NCBI RefSeq assembly: GCF_004328705.1
Contig: NZ_CP035319.1
Location: 3,968,001 to 4,032,000 of the forward strand
Direction: 5' to 3'
Source of the DNA: Rhodococcus sp. ABRD24
Lineage (GTDB): Bacteria; Actinomycetota; Actinomycetes; Mycobacteriales; Mycobacteriaceae
Length of the DNA stretch: 64,000 nucleotides
Within the stretch, counting starts at the first letter, position 1; each line of letters begins with the position of its first letter. The position numbers and the translations under genes are program-made. The notes beneath the pieces are model-generated. The model was not told the origin of the DNA. It ran no database searches and saw nothing but the letters and a program-made list of their open reading frames with translations. Of the stretch, positions 8,128 to 16,378 are shown piece by piece.

Positions 8128-9687
8128 TCAACGCCAGCTCGGCAACCACAACTGCTGTTGCCACAGTTCAGGGGTGATCGGCATGGCCGTGAGGATCGGC
8201 CACAGCCATACGAAGTTCGCGACCACCAGGCCCACGTAGAGACACACCGCGAGCAGTCCGGTGCCCCGGCGCTCAGCGGAATCGCGCGCCGTGCCGAGGA
8301 TCTCGCCGAGAACCAGGGCGAGTGCCATCACCAGGAACGGTGCCAGAGCCACGGCGTAGAAGTAGTACATCTGACGGTCGAGGGTCGCGAACCACGGCAG
8401 GAACGCGGCGGCGTAACCGGTGAGGACGGTCGCGTACCGCCAGTCACGGCTGACGACGGTGCGCCACAACGCCCAGCCCAGCACAGGCAAGGCCAGCCAC
8501 CACATCGCGGGCGTGCCGATCAGCATGATGGCTTTGACGCAAGTCTGACCGCCGCAGCCCGATACGTGCTCGCCCTCGGCGAAGTAGTACAGCATCGGGC
8601 GCAGGCCCATCGGCCACGTCCACGGTTTCGACTCCCACGGGTGGCGATTGCCCGCGGAATTGGTGAGGCCGGAATGGAATTCGAGGACCTTGCCGCTGTA
8701 GTACCACAGCGCCCGCAATGCCTCGGGGACGAACGAGAACGTGCCACCGGTGCCGATCTGGTTGCCTACGGCGTGCCGGTCGACGCCGGTCTCGCTCGAG
8801 AACCAGGCCCAATAGGTCGCCAGGTAGACCCCGAGCGGGATCACCACCAGCGCGTAGAGCGCCGGTCCGATGTCGCGGACCGCGGTACCGAGCCACGGCT
8901 TGCGCACGCCGTACGCTCGCCGCGCTGCGATGTCGAATGCGACGCTGAGCAGCCCGAAGAATGCGATGAAGTACATCCCGGACCACTTGGTGCCGCACGC
9001 CAGCCCGAGCATGATTCCGGCACCGAACCGCCACCAGCGCACACCCATCCGGGGGCCGAGCGAGCTGAGGTCGATGCGGCCCTCCGCATGAACCCGGGCC
9101 ATTCGCTGGCGCACTTGGTCTCGATCGACGACCAGGCAGCCCAGCGCCGCGACGGTGAACAGGGCCAGGAAGATGTCGAGCATTCCCAGCCTGGAGGAGA
9201 CGAATGTGACGCCGTCGACGATCAGGAGGATGCCGGCGATCGCACCCACCAGCGTGGAGCGGCTCAGACGCCGTACGATCCGCACCACCAGCAGCACCAG
9301 CAGGGTGCCCGCGACCGCGGACGCGAACCGCCAGCCCCAGCCGTTGTAGCCGAACAGCGCCTCGCCGATCGCGATCAGCTGCTTGCCGACCGGGGGATGC
9401 ACCACCAGCCCGTATCCCGGGTTGTCCTCGATGCCATTGCCGGTGAGAACCTGCCACCCCTGTGGCGCGTAGTGCTTCTCGTCGAACACGGGCGTGCCGG
9501 CGTCGGTGGGATAGTTCAGCATTGTGAACCGGGTGATCGCGGCGATCGCCGTGACCAACAGGGTCACCACCCAACCGCGCCTCCGGTCGGTCGGACCGAA
9601 GTCCGCCGCCGGGACCAGCGGTCCCGGACTGACGACGCGAGCGCCGGCTGACGGCGGTGTCGGGCGCTCGTCCGTCAGCTGGGTCAC
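8128..9687 (-). CDS. pmt: Dolichyl-phosphate-mannose--protein mannosyltransferase (GT39)
   Basis: Integral membrane O-mannosyltransferase that transfers mannose from polyprenyl-phosphate-mannose to Ser/Thr of secreted proteins at the outer face of the membrane. 519 residues with about 11 helices; the first extracytoplasmic loop carries the acidic pair in PVFDEKHYAPQ, the GT39 catalytic motif. The conserved tail motif PITPELWQQQLWLPSWR ends the protein. GTG 9687 (VTQLTDERP) is chosen; the longer frame would run into the divergent rsmI gene at 9711. The divergent pmt-rsmI pair matches Rv1002c-Rv1003. Confidence 0.93.
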   Translation of the reverse strand: MTQLTDERPTPPSAGARVVSPGPLVPAADFGPTDRRRGWVVTLLVTAIAAITRFTMLNYPTDAGTPVFDEKHYAPQGWQVLTGNGIEDNPGYGLVVHPPVGKQLIAIGEALFGYNGWGWRFASAVAGTLLVLLVVRIVRRLSRSTLVGAIAGILLIVDGVTFVSSRLGMLDIFLALFTVAALGCLVVDRDQVRQRMARVHAEGRIDLSSLGPRMGVRWWRFGAGIMLGLACGTKWSGMYFIAFFGLLSVAFDIAARRAYGVRKPWLGTAVRDIGPALYALVVIPLGVYLATYWAWFSSETGVDRHAVGNQIGTGGTFSFVPEALRALWYYSGKVLEFHSGLTNSAGNRHPWESKPWTWPMGLRPMLYYFAEGEHVSGCGGQTCVKAIMLIGTPAMWWLALPVLGWALWRTVVSRDWRYATVLTGYAAAFLPWFATLDRQMYYFYAVALAPFLVMALALVLGEILGTARDSAERRGTGLLAVCLYVGLVVANFVWLWPILTAMPITPELWQQQLWLPSWR

Positions 9688-9710
9688 GACACGATCGTAG
9701 GCTGTCACCC

Positions 9711-10541
9711 ATGACTGGTCGCCTCGTCCTCGCCGCAACTCCGATGGGCGATATCGGTGATGCCTCCGAACGGCTGCGCACCGCGCTCGGCTCGGCCGAC
9801 GTTGTCGCTGCGGAGGACACCCGCCGGACCAAGTCGCTCGCCGCGGCACTCGGGGTCGCGATCACCGGCCGGGTGGTCAGTTTCTACGACCAGGTCGAGG
9901 TCGCCCGGCTGCCTGCGCTGGTCGCCGACGTCGAAGAGGGGAAGACCGTTCTGCTGGTGACCGATGCCGGTATGCCGTCGGTCAGTGACCCCGGTTACCG
10001 GCTGGTTGCTGCGTGCGTCGCGAAGGAGCTGCCGGTGACGTGCCTGCCCGGCCCGTCCGCGGTGACGACCGCGCTCGCGCTGTCGGGGCTGCCGGTGGAG
10101 CGGTTCTGCTTCGACGGATTTCCACCGCGAAAGCAGGGGCAGCGCCGGACGTGGTTCTCCTCGCTTCGCACCGAGCCTCGCGCGTGCGTGTTCTTCGAGG
10201 CGCCGCACCGACTGGCCGCGTGTCTCGCCGACGCGGTCGAGATCCTCGGCGGCGAGCGTCGCGCCGCGGTGTGCCGTGAACTGACCAAGACGTACGAAGA
10301 GGTACGGCGGGGCACGCTCGCCGAACTAGCGGAGTGGGCCGTAGAGGGTGCACGCGGCGAGATCACGGTGGTGCTCGAGGGAGCGCAGCCGATATCCGTG
10401 GATCCGGAGGATCTCGTCGGGGAGGTCGAGCGATTGGTGGCTGACGGTGTGCGGCTCAAGGACGCCTGCGCACAGCTCGCGACCGAGGGCGTGTCCAAGC
10501 GCGAACTCTATGAGACGGTGCTCGCCGCGCGGCGCGACTGA
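9711..10541 (+). CDS. rsmI: 16S rRNA (cytidine(1402)-2'-O)-methyltransferase
   Basis: Uses S-adenosylmethionine to 2'-O-methylate C1402 in the ribosomal P site. The 276-residue product has the tetrapyrrole-methylase-type fold: LVLAATPMGDIGDASERL at the N-terminus, AEDTRRTKSL, VTDAGMPSVSDPGYRLV and LPGPSAVTTALALSGLP. ATG 9711 starts directly before the first beta strand, 23 bp from the pmt start on the other strand. Length and motifs are normal for the family. Confidence 0.95.
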   Translation: MTGRLVLAATPMGDIGDASERLRTALGSADVVAAEDTRRTKSLAAALGVAITGRVVSFYDQVEVARLPALVADVEEGKTVLLVTDAGMPSVSDPGYRLVAACVAKELPVTCLPGPSAVTTALALSGLPVERFCFDGFPPRKQGQRRTWFSSLRTEPRACVFFEAPHRLAACLADAVEILGGERRAAVCRELTKTYEEVRRGTLAELAEWAVEGARGEITVVLEGAQPISVDPEDLVGEVERLVADGVRLKDACAQLATEGVSKRELYETVLAARRD

Positions 10542-10572
10542 GCCCAAGGAGAAACGCCCCCGCCGACCCCCG

Positions 10573-10755
10573 TCAAACGGCCCGGTTGTGGGTGGGAGGT
10601 CCGGCCGAAGCCGGGCTCCCACCCACCGGGGCCGCGGCCGCATCGGCGGGGGCCGCACCCAACAGCACGATCAGGCCCACGGTCGCGGCTATCACGAGAG
10701 CAGCACCGAGAGTGGGCGGCGCCTTGGCCGTCATCCTGGTTGCTCTGTCGATCAT
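10573..10755 (-). CDS. Small secreted or membrane-anchored peptide, 60 aa, unknown function
   Basis: ATG 10755 is preceded by AAGGAG at a 7-nt spacing, one of the better ribosome sites in the window, which supports a real gene despite its length. The peptide has a basic start (MIDRATRMTAK), a hydrophobic core (LGAALVIAATVGLIVLLGA) and a likely signal-peptidase site after PADA, leaving a mature tail of roughly 20-25 residues rich in Ala, Pro and Gly. No family recognised. It is divergent from the STAND/WD40 gene and converges with rsmI. Its last 18 codons overlap the stable hairpin at 10588-10626. Confidence 0.6.
   Translation of the reverse strand: MIDRATRMTAKAPPTLGAALVIAATVGLIVLLGAAPADAAAAPVGGSPASAGPPTHNRAV
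10588..10626 (-). terminator. Stable hairpin with UUCG tetraloop on the minus-strand transcript
   Basis: Perfect arms GTGGGTGGGAG (10588-10598) and CTCCCACCCAC (10616-10626) enclose a second stem CCGGC/GCCGG. Read on the minus strand, the inner stem closes a TTCG loop flanked by C and G, the extra-stable C(UUCG)G tetraloop. It lies 47 nt after the rsmI stop and inside the last codons of the small secreted peptide gene. No T-run follows on either strand. It may terminate both convergent transcripts or protect the 3' end of the small mRNA. Confidence 0.6.
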
Positions 10756-11026
10756 GCCGAGCTCCTTGCTCCGTCGCGTGCACCGGCTGGGACTACCCCT
10801 CGTCAATCCAGCCCCCGCCGGTAAGCACGCCGACGGCGTAGGCCGTTGTGCGTCGATGACAACTTTGGACCGCCGAGCGATCACGACAAACCGGAAGGTC
10901 TCCTCAGCGGGCTATCATCGCAGTTCGGAGGTGGTGAGGAATTATTCCGCAGCGGAAATTCGAAGGGTGTTCGGCGGTGGGAACCGGTGGGTCGACAGTC
11001 GGGGAGTGGGGAACGGTGCGTGGGCG
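10756..11026. promoter_or_regulatory. Divergent control region between small peptide and STAND genes
   Basis: 271 bp without a convincing gene, although the plus-strand frame of the STAND gene stays open through it. It contains a 13-bp perfect palindrome TTCCGCAGCGGAA at 10945-10957, about 70 bp before ATG 11027, and a TATCAT hexamer shortly upstream (near 10913). The palindrome is a candidate operator; no regulator gene lies next to it. Confidence 0.4.
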
Positions 11027-14000
11027 ATGACGTCCGATACGCCGGGATCGGGCCCGGAGGGGCAGCCACCATCGGGAGCTGAGCCGCGACTGTTCTTCGC
11101 CGACCAGTTGCGACTGCTGTTCGCGACCGCAGGCGGACCGCCGCTCAAGAAGGTGATGTCCGAGGCGGGCGTTCTCATCCGATCGATGGGCGGCGAGAAG
11201 CCGGTGTCGGTCCAGCGGATCAGCGACTGGCGATCGGGCAAGCGAATGCCGGCATCGTTCGAATCGATCCGTCCCGTCCTCGTGGTCCTCATCCGCATGG
11301 CCCGCGCGTTGCACGGTGGGCAGCCGCCGTCGGATGGACTGTTCTCGATGCGGCAGTGGCAGACGTGGTGGCAGAACGCCAATGCCGTGCCGACGGCCCG
11401 TGCCGCGGTCGCCGCCGAGTCGGGAGCTCCGACGCTGCCCGCGGGGGTGCGGCCCTACCGGGGCCTCGCGCCTTACCGGGAAAAGGACGAGCGCCTGTTC
11501 TTCGGCCGCCGGAACAGCGTGAGCGGACTGGTCGGCGCGGTGGTCGCGGCGCAGGGGCAGGGTCTGGTCGTCGTCACCGGGGCTTCCGGAGTAGGCAAGT
11601 CGTCGCTGGTCCAGGCCGGGTTGATTCCCGAGATGCGGGGCCGCGAACGTGGTGGGGGACTCGCCGCGTTCGCGCCCGTGGTGTTCACCCCCGGCCCGAA
11701 CCCCATTGCGGCGCTCGTTGCGGCGGTACCCGAGTTGGCCGATGTCGTTGTGGCGCCCGGGCACCAGCGGGTCGAACTCGCGATGCGCCGTGCTGCGGAC
11801 CGATCCGGGGCACAGCAGATGCTCGTTGTCGTCGACCAGATCGAGGAACTGTTCACCCAGTGCACCGACCCGGACGAGAATGACCGGTTCCTCCAGGTTC
11901 TCGACTTCGCCGCCACCGCGCGCGCCGGTCGCGAACCGTCCGACACTCCGTCGGTCGTCGCGACGATGCGTTCGGACTTCTACGCACAGGCGCTGGCCTT
12001 TCCGGTTCTGGCGCGGGCACTCGAACAGCGCAGCAAGCCGGTGTCGCCGCTGCTGCGTGACGATGTCGTAGAGGTGATCACTCAGCCGGCCCGGATGATC
12101 GGGCTCAAGCTCGAGCCCGGACTGGTGGACCTGATCCTCAACGACCTGGGGGTGCTCACGTCTGCGGACGGGAGCGGCACGGTGCTGCCGCTCGTGTCGC
12201 ACCTGCTCGACACGATGTGGGAGGGGCGTCGCGGCGGTCAGCTGACCATCGCGGGCTACCGCGCCACCGGCGGGGTCCGTGGCTCCATCGCCGCCGCTGC
12301 GGAGCGGGCCTGGGAACAGCTCGACGAGCGGGGACGCGTCCTCGCTCGGGCGATGATGGTGCACCTGGTTTACGTCACCAGCACCGGCACCGACGTGAAG
12401 ATCCGCCGGACGCTGTCCCAGCTGGTGGCCTTCGACGCCGATGACGCCGGTGCGGGCCGCCGGGTGGTGGATCACTTCGTCAGTGCCCGGGTGCTGGTGG
12501 TCGACGGTGACGAGGTGGAGCTGATCCACGACGCGGTGATCGACACGTGGCCGCGGCTCAAGGCCTGGATCCAGGAGGATCGCTCGTATTCCGCACTGCG
12601 GCAGCAGATCGAGACCGACGCCGCGCACTGGGAGGATGCGAAGCGGAACCACAGCCTGCTCTACCACCGTGGACGCCTCGACATGCTGGCCGAACACAGA
12701 GCGACGCGGGCCGATGCGGGCCGGGCGGGACTGCCTGCCACCTCAGCGTCGCTGACACCCGTGGCCTTCGAGTTCCTGGAGGCCTCGCGTCGGCAGGTCC
12801 GGCGTCACACGTGGGTACAGCGAGGGGTGATGGCGTCGCTCGCGTTCACCACCGTCGTAGCCGTGGTGATGGGCTCGATGGCACTGGGGGCGAAATCCCG
12901 TGCCGAGTCCGAACGCAGTACCGCTCAGTTCCAGCAGGTGGTGGCGCTGGCCGACGCCCTGCGCGACACCGATCCGACGACTGCGGCTCAGCTGTCGCTG
13001 GCGGCGTGGCAGATGCGGCCGGACAGCGATGACGCGTACTCGCGACTGGTCGCGACCGAGAACACGTCGATCGCCCGAGTCCTGCCCGGTCACACAGGTC
13101 CGGTCTACGGTGTTGCGATCTCGACGGATGGCACGACCCTCGCCACCGCGAGTGACGATCGCACCGTGCGTCTGTGGGATCTGACGGACCGCAACAACCC
13201 GGTCCAGCTCGGTGCCGATCTGATGGGACCGAATCAGTACATGGCGTCGGTGTCCTTCTCCCGCGACGACCGACTGCTTGCCGCGGGTGCAGGTGACGGC
13301 TCCGTATGGATATGGGACATCTCCGACCGTTCCGCCCCGCGGACGCTGCTGCCCGGGCTCCGGACCGGGTCCGGGGCTGTGCACAACGTTCGCTTCAGCC
13401 CCGATAGCCGACTACTCGCGGCGCCGCACGACGATGGCACGGTCACGTTGTTCGACACGTCCGACCCGGCGGCGGCCCAGTTCCCGACGTGGAGGCTGGG
13501 CGGTCACGCCGGCGGCGTGCGGACCGTGTCGTTCCGGGGCGAGAACGTCCTGGCGACTGCGAGCGACGACCGCACTATCCGGGTGTGGGACATCACGGAT
13601 CGGGCGCGGCCGCGGCAGATCACGGAGTTGACCGGCTTCGACGACGTGGTGCACTCGGTCGCGTTCAGCCCGGACGGACGCAGCCTCGCCGCGAGCAGCG
13701 ACGACGGGCTCATCCGAATGTTCGACGCGACCGATCTCGCGGCGATCCGGCTGATCGATTCGCCGATCCAGGCGCACACGGGTGGCATCTGGACCATCGC
13801 GTTCGCCGCGGACGGCGCGACGCTCGCGAGTGCCTCGTGGGACGGGACGGCCCGGCTGTGGTCGGTCGACGAATCCACCCGGAGCCTGCACGAGCTGCGG
13901 CCCGCACTCAGCGGCAACGGCGGCGGGGTGCCGGCCCTCGCACTCGCCCCCGACGGTGGTGCGATCGTCACCGGTGGGCAGGATTCGCTGGTGCGGATCT

Positions 14001-15070
14001 GGTCGCTGCCGACAGGCACGGTGCCGGTGTCGGATTCGGCGATGACCTTGCCTGCGATGGATCGTGGCGGGTCGATCCTCGCGACCGCCGGATACGACTC
14101 GACGGTCCGGTTGTGGGCGATCGACGACGGCGGTGGGTTGTCGCGCAGCGGAGCCATCGATGTGCCGCGGCCACTCGGCGGCGCCAATGTCGCGGTGATG
14201 TCGCCGGACGGTGATCTGCTCGCCACGACCCAGACCTCGGGCGGATATGTGCAGCTGTGGGATGTCCGCGACCCGGCGTCGCCCCGCCAGCTCGGTGCCC
14301 CCATCGCCACCGCCACACGGTTCACCTGGGAGATGGCGTTCAGCCCGGACGGCCGGACACTGGCGATCGGTGACGGCGACTTCAGCGTCGCGCTGTGGAA
14401 CGTCGAGGACCCGGTGCATCCGGTGCGGCGTGGCGCCAGCCTGACCGGCCCGCACAACCTCGTGCGCAGTGCGGTCTTCAGCCCGAGCGGGGACACGCTC
14501 GTCGTGGCCAGTGCAGACGGGGACATCCACGCGTGGGACGTCACCGATCCGTCGGCGCCCGCGATACGTCCGGTGCCGCCGGGAGGCCACGACAGCGGCG
14601 TCAACGCGGTCGCGTTCAGTCCCGACGGTGCGACGCTGGTGACCGCGAGCGACGATCACACGCTGCTGCTGTGGGACCGCACCGTGGACGGTGGGTTCCG
14701 GCCGCACGAAGTGCCGATGCGCGGACACACCGGCACCGTGTACAGCGTCGTGTTCAGCGCCGACGGCAAACACGTCGTCAGTGGCAGCGACGACGGCACC
14801 GTTCGATTGTGGTCCGTGACCGGCGATGACGGCGGCGAGGCTGTGGGTGGCCCGATCACGACGATCGGCACTGGGCGCTGGCAGGTGGCGTTCCTGCCGC
14901 GGACCGATACTGTCGTCGCGGCCGGCGGCGACGGCGTGCTGCGTACCTGGCGATTGGACGCGGACGCGATCACCCGCCGAATCTGTTCGGCTACCTCGGA
15001 ACTGACACAGGATCGGCCAGCACACTTCGAGATGCCGTTGTCCGGTCAGGGTGCGTGCGAGACGGGGTGA
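11027..15070 (+). CDS. nSTAND1-type NTPase with N-terminal HTH-like domain and 14 WD40 repeats
   Basis: 1347-residue STAND-class signalling ATPase. Residues about 20-110 form an actinobacterial domain with a predicted helix-turn-helix flavour (QRISDWRSGKRMPA) that precedes such NTPases. PYRGLAPYREKDERLFFGR then leads into the NTPase: Walker A GASGVGKSS near 184-192, Walker B MLVVVDQIEELF near 264-275. A single membrane helix (VMASLAFTTVVAVVMGSMAL, about 600-620) follows, then 14 WD40 blades from about 685 to 1320, enough for two seven-bladed propellers. STAND proteins are ligand-triggered oligomerising switches; a role in stress sensing, defence or development is inference. ATG 11027 has a GGGGA run upstream; the frame is open further 5'. 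The 3' end overlaps pabB by 80 bp, tail to tail. Confidence 0.88.
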   Translation: MTSDTPGSGPEGQPPSGAEPRLFFADQLRLLFATAGGPPLKKVMSEAGVLIRSMGGEKPVSVQRISDWRSGKRMPASFESIRPVLVVLIRMARALHGGQPPSDGLFSMRQWQTWWQNANAVPTARAAVAAESGAPTLPAGVRPYRGLAPYREKDERLFFGRRNSVSGLVGAVVAAQGQGLVVVTGASGVGKSSLVQAGLIPEMRGRERGGGLAAFAPVVFTPGPNPIAALVAAVPELADVVVAPGHQRVELAMRRAADRSGAQQMLVVVDQIEELFTQCTDPDENDRFLQVLDFAATARAGREPSDTPSVVATMRSDFYAQALAFPVLARALEQRSKPVSPLLRDDVVEVITQPARMIGLKLEPGLVDLILNDLGVLTSADGSGTVLPLVSHLLDTMWEGRRGGQLTIAGYRATGGVRGSIAAAAERAWEQLDERGRVLARAMMVHLVYVTSTGTDVKIRRTLSQLVAFDADDAGAGRRVVDHFVSARVLVVDGDEVELIHDAVIDTWPRLKAWIQEDRSYSALRQQIETDAAHWEDAKRNHSLLYHRGRLDMLAEHRATRADAGRAGLPATSASLTPVAFEFLEASRRQVRRHTWVQRGVMASLAFTTVVAVVMGSMALGAKSRAESERSTAQFQQVVALADALRDTDPTTAAQLSLAAWQMRPDSDDAYSRLVATENTSIARVLPGHTGPVYGVAISTDGTTLATASDDRTVRLWDLTDRNNPVQLGADLMGPNQYMASVSFSRDDRLLAAGAGDGSVWIWDISDRSAPRTLLPGLRTGSGAVHNVRFSPDSRLLAAPHDDGTVTLFDTSDPAAAQFPTWRLGGHAGGVRTVSFRGENVLATASDDRTIRVWDITDRARPRQITELTGFDDVVHSVAFSPDGRSLAASSDDGLIRMFDATDLAAIRLIDSPIQAHTGGIWTIAFAADGATLASASWDGTARLWSVDESTRSLHELRPALSGNGGGVPALALAPDGGAIVTGGQDSLVRIWSLPTGTVPVSDSAMTLPAMDRGGSILATAGYDSTVRLWAIDDGGGLSRSGAIDVPRPLGGANVAVMSPDGDLLATTQTSGGYVQLWDVRDPASPRQLGAPIATATRFTWEMAFSPDGRTLAIGDGDFSVALWNVEDPVHPVRRGASLTGPHNLVRSAVFSPSGDTLVVASADGDIHAWDVTDPSAPAIRPVPPGGHDSGVNAVAFSPDGATLVTASDDHTLLLWDRTVDGGFRPHEVPMRGHTGTVYSVVFSADGKHVVSGSDDGTVRLWSVTGDDGGEAVGGPITTIGTGRWQVAFLPRTDTVVAAGGDGVLRTWRLDADAITRRICSATSELTQDRPAHFEMPLSGQGACETG

Positions 15071-16286
15071 GCGTGATGATGCTCGCGGCCTTGTCGAGGC
15101 ACTCCTGCCACTCGGCGTCGGGATCGGAATCGATGGTGATGCCACCGCCGACTCCGAGTTCGACTCTGCCCGTCGCATCGAACTCGACCGTGCGGATCGC
15201 GACGTTGAGCTCCATGCCTGCGATGGGGCTGTGCATGCCGACGGTGCCGCAATAGACGCCGCGTGGATGTGGTTCCCACCCGGCGAGCAGTTGACGCGCC
15301 GCGTGCTTCGGACAACCGGTCACCGAGGCCGGCGGGAACGCGGCGTCGAGCAGTCCCGGGGTGTCCACCGAGCCCGGCAACTCGGCTGTGACAGTCGACA
15401 CCAGGTGCCACACGCCGGGTGCAGGCCGGACGCGCAGCAGGTCGCTGACCACCACCGAGCCGGGTTCAGCCACTTGCCCGAGGTCATTACGGACCAGGTC
15501 GACGATCATGACGTTCTCCGCGACGTCCTTCACGGAGCGGCGCAGCATTGCGGGGTCAGCAGTGAGGGGCAGCGTGCCCTTGATCGGACTCGACATGACG
15601 TGGCCCGCGCGCCGGGACAGGAACAGTTCCGGTGACAGGGATGCCACCGCACCCCAATCGCCCTGCACGAACGCCGCCCGAACGGGTCGGGTCTTCTCGA
15701 CCGCGTCGGCGAAGAAGTCGACGGGGCTGCCCCAACTCGTTCCGTGGAACCGGGTGCACACGCAGGCCTGGTACACGTCCCCGCGGGTGATCGCATCGAG
15801 GCACTGTCCGACGCCGTCGCGATGGGCGTCCCGGTCCGGTTCGATCCACTCGACGCGCCACGGTTGTCGGTCAAGTTCCGGGCGGAGTACCGCCTCGGCA
15901 ATATCCACAGGACAGGGCATCTCGGTGAGACTCTCGAACCACCAGCAGCCCGCCATGTCCAGTCGTAGAACATGATCGGTCCATCCGCCCGCCGATTCGG
16001 GCAGAATGCCGGAGCGGTCGGGGTAGCCGCGATAGCCGATCCAGCCGCCGCCGATCATCGGCCCGTCGGGTGCTGTCGGTCGGGTCGGGACACCATCGGC
16101 CCGGGCGAACGCGGTCCGCGGGTCGTGCGGGGCGGCGTGCACGCTCGGGGCGATCACAGCGGCGGCACCGAACCACGTCCCGATCAGTCCGGCCGGGGGT
16201 GGAAGCCCTCGGGTCTCCGCGCGGTGAGCAAGCGTCCGGAGCACGTCGGCGGCCGTGCCGCCGACTCCCAGTCGCTCGATTCGCAT
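14991..16286 (-). CDS. pabB: Aminodeoxychorismate synthase component I
   Basis: Converts chorismate and ammonia to 4-amino-4-deoxychorismate for folate synthesis. The 431-residue protein has the chorismate-binding domain in its C-terminal two thirds: PIKGTLPLTADPAMLRRS, AENVMIVDLVRNDLG, PASVTGCPKHAA and GGGITIDSDPDAEWQECLDK, with the acidic metal ligands and catalytic residues in their usual order. The PIKGT motif (not PIAGT) is typical of PabB rather than anthranilate synthase. ATG 16286 is preferred over the longer frame because it follows GGAAGG and begins the first conserved block. Position matches Rv1005c. Confidence 0.92.
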   Translation of the reverse strand: MRIERLGVGGTAADVLRTLAHRAETRGLPPPAGLIGTWFGAAAVIAPSVHAAPHDPRTAFARADGVPTRPTAPDGPMIGGGWIGYRGYPDRSGILPESAGGWTDHVLRLDMAGCWWFESLTEMPCPVDIAEAVLRPELDRQPWRVEWIEPDRDAHRDGVGQCLDAITRGDVYQACVCTRFHGTSWGSPVDFFADAVEKTRPVRAAFVQGDWGAVASLSPELFLSRRAGHVMSSPIKGTLPLTADPAMLRRSVKDVAENVMIVDLVRNDLGQVAEPGSVVVSDLLRVRPAPGVWHLVSTVTAELPGSVDTPGLLDAAFPPASVTGCPKHAARQLLAGWEPHPRGVYCGTVGMHSPIAGMELNVAIRTVEFDATGRVELGVGGGITIDSDPDAEWQECLDKAASIITLTPSRTHPDRTTASRSVLADPVSVPR

Positions 16287-16378
16287 CCCTTCAGCCTTCC
16301 ATGTGACCCGGCCGCCGGTGACAGCGGACCATCGCGCAGCCGGAGCGCCCGGGCCCCGGATTCGGGGCCCGGGCGACC

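Noticed and set aside
8092..9651. 519-codon open frame on the plus strand
   Set aside because: Antisense to pmt, whose membrane helices and catalytic motif are clear. The frame is rich in Arg, Gln and His with no membrane or family motif.
13412..15178. 588-codon minus-strand frame across the WD40 region
   Set aside because: Shadow of the repeat-encoding strand; the regular pattern comes from the WD40 repeats of the real gene.
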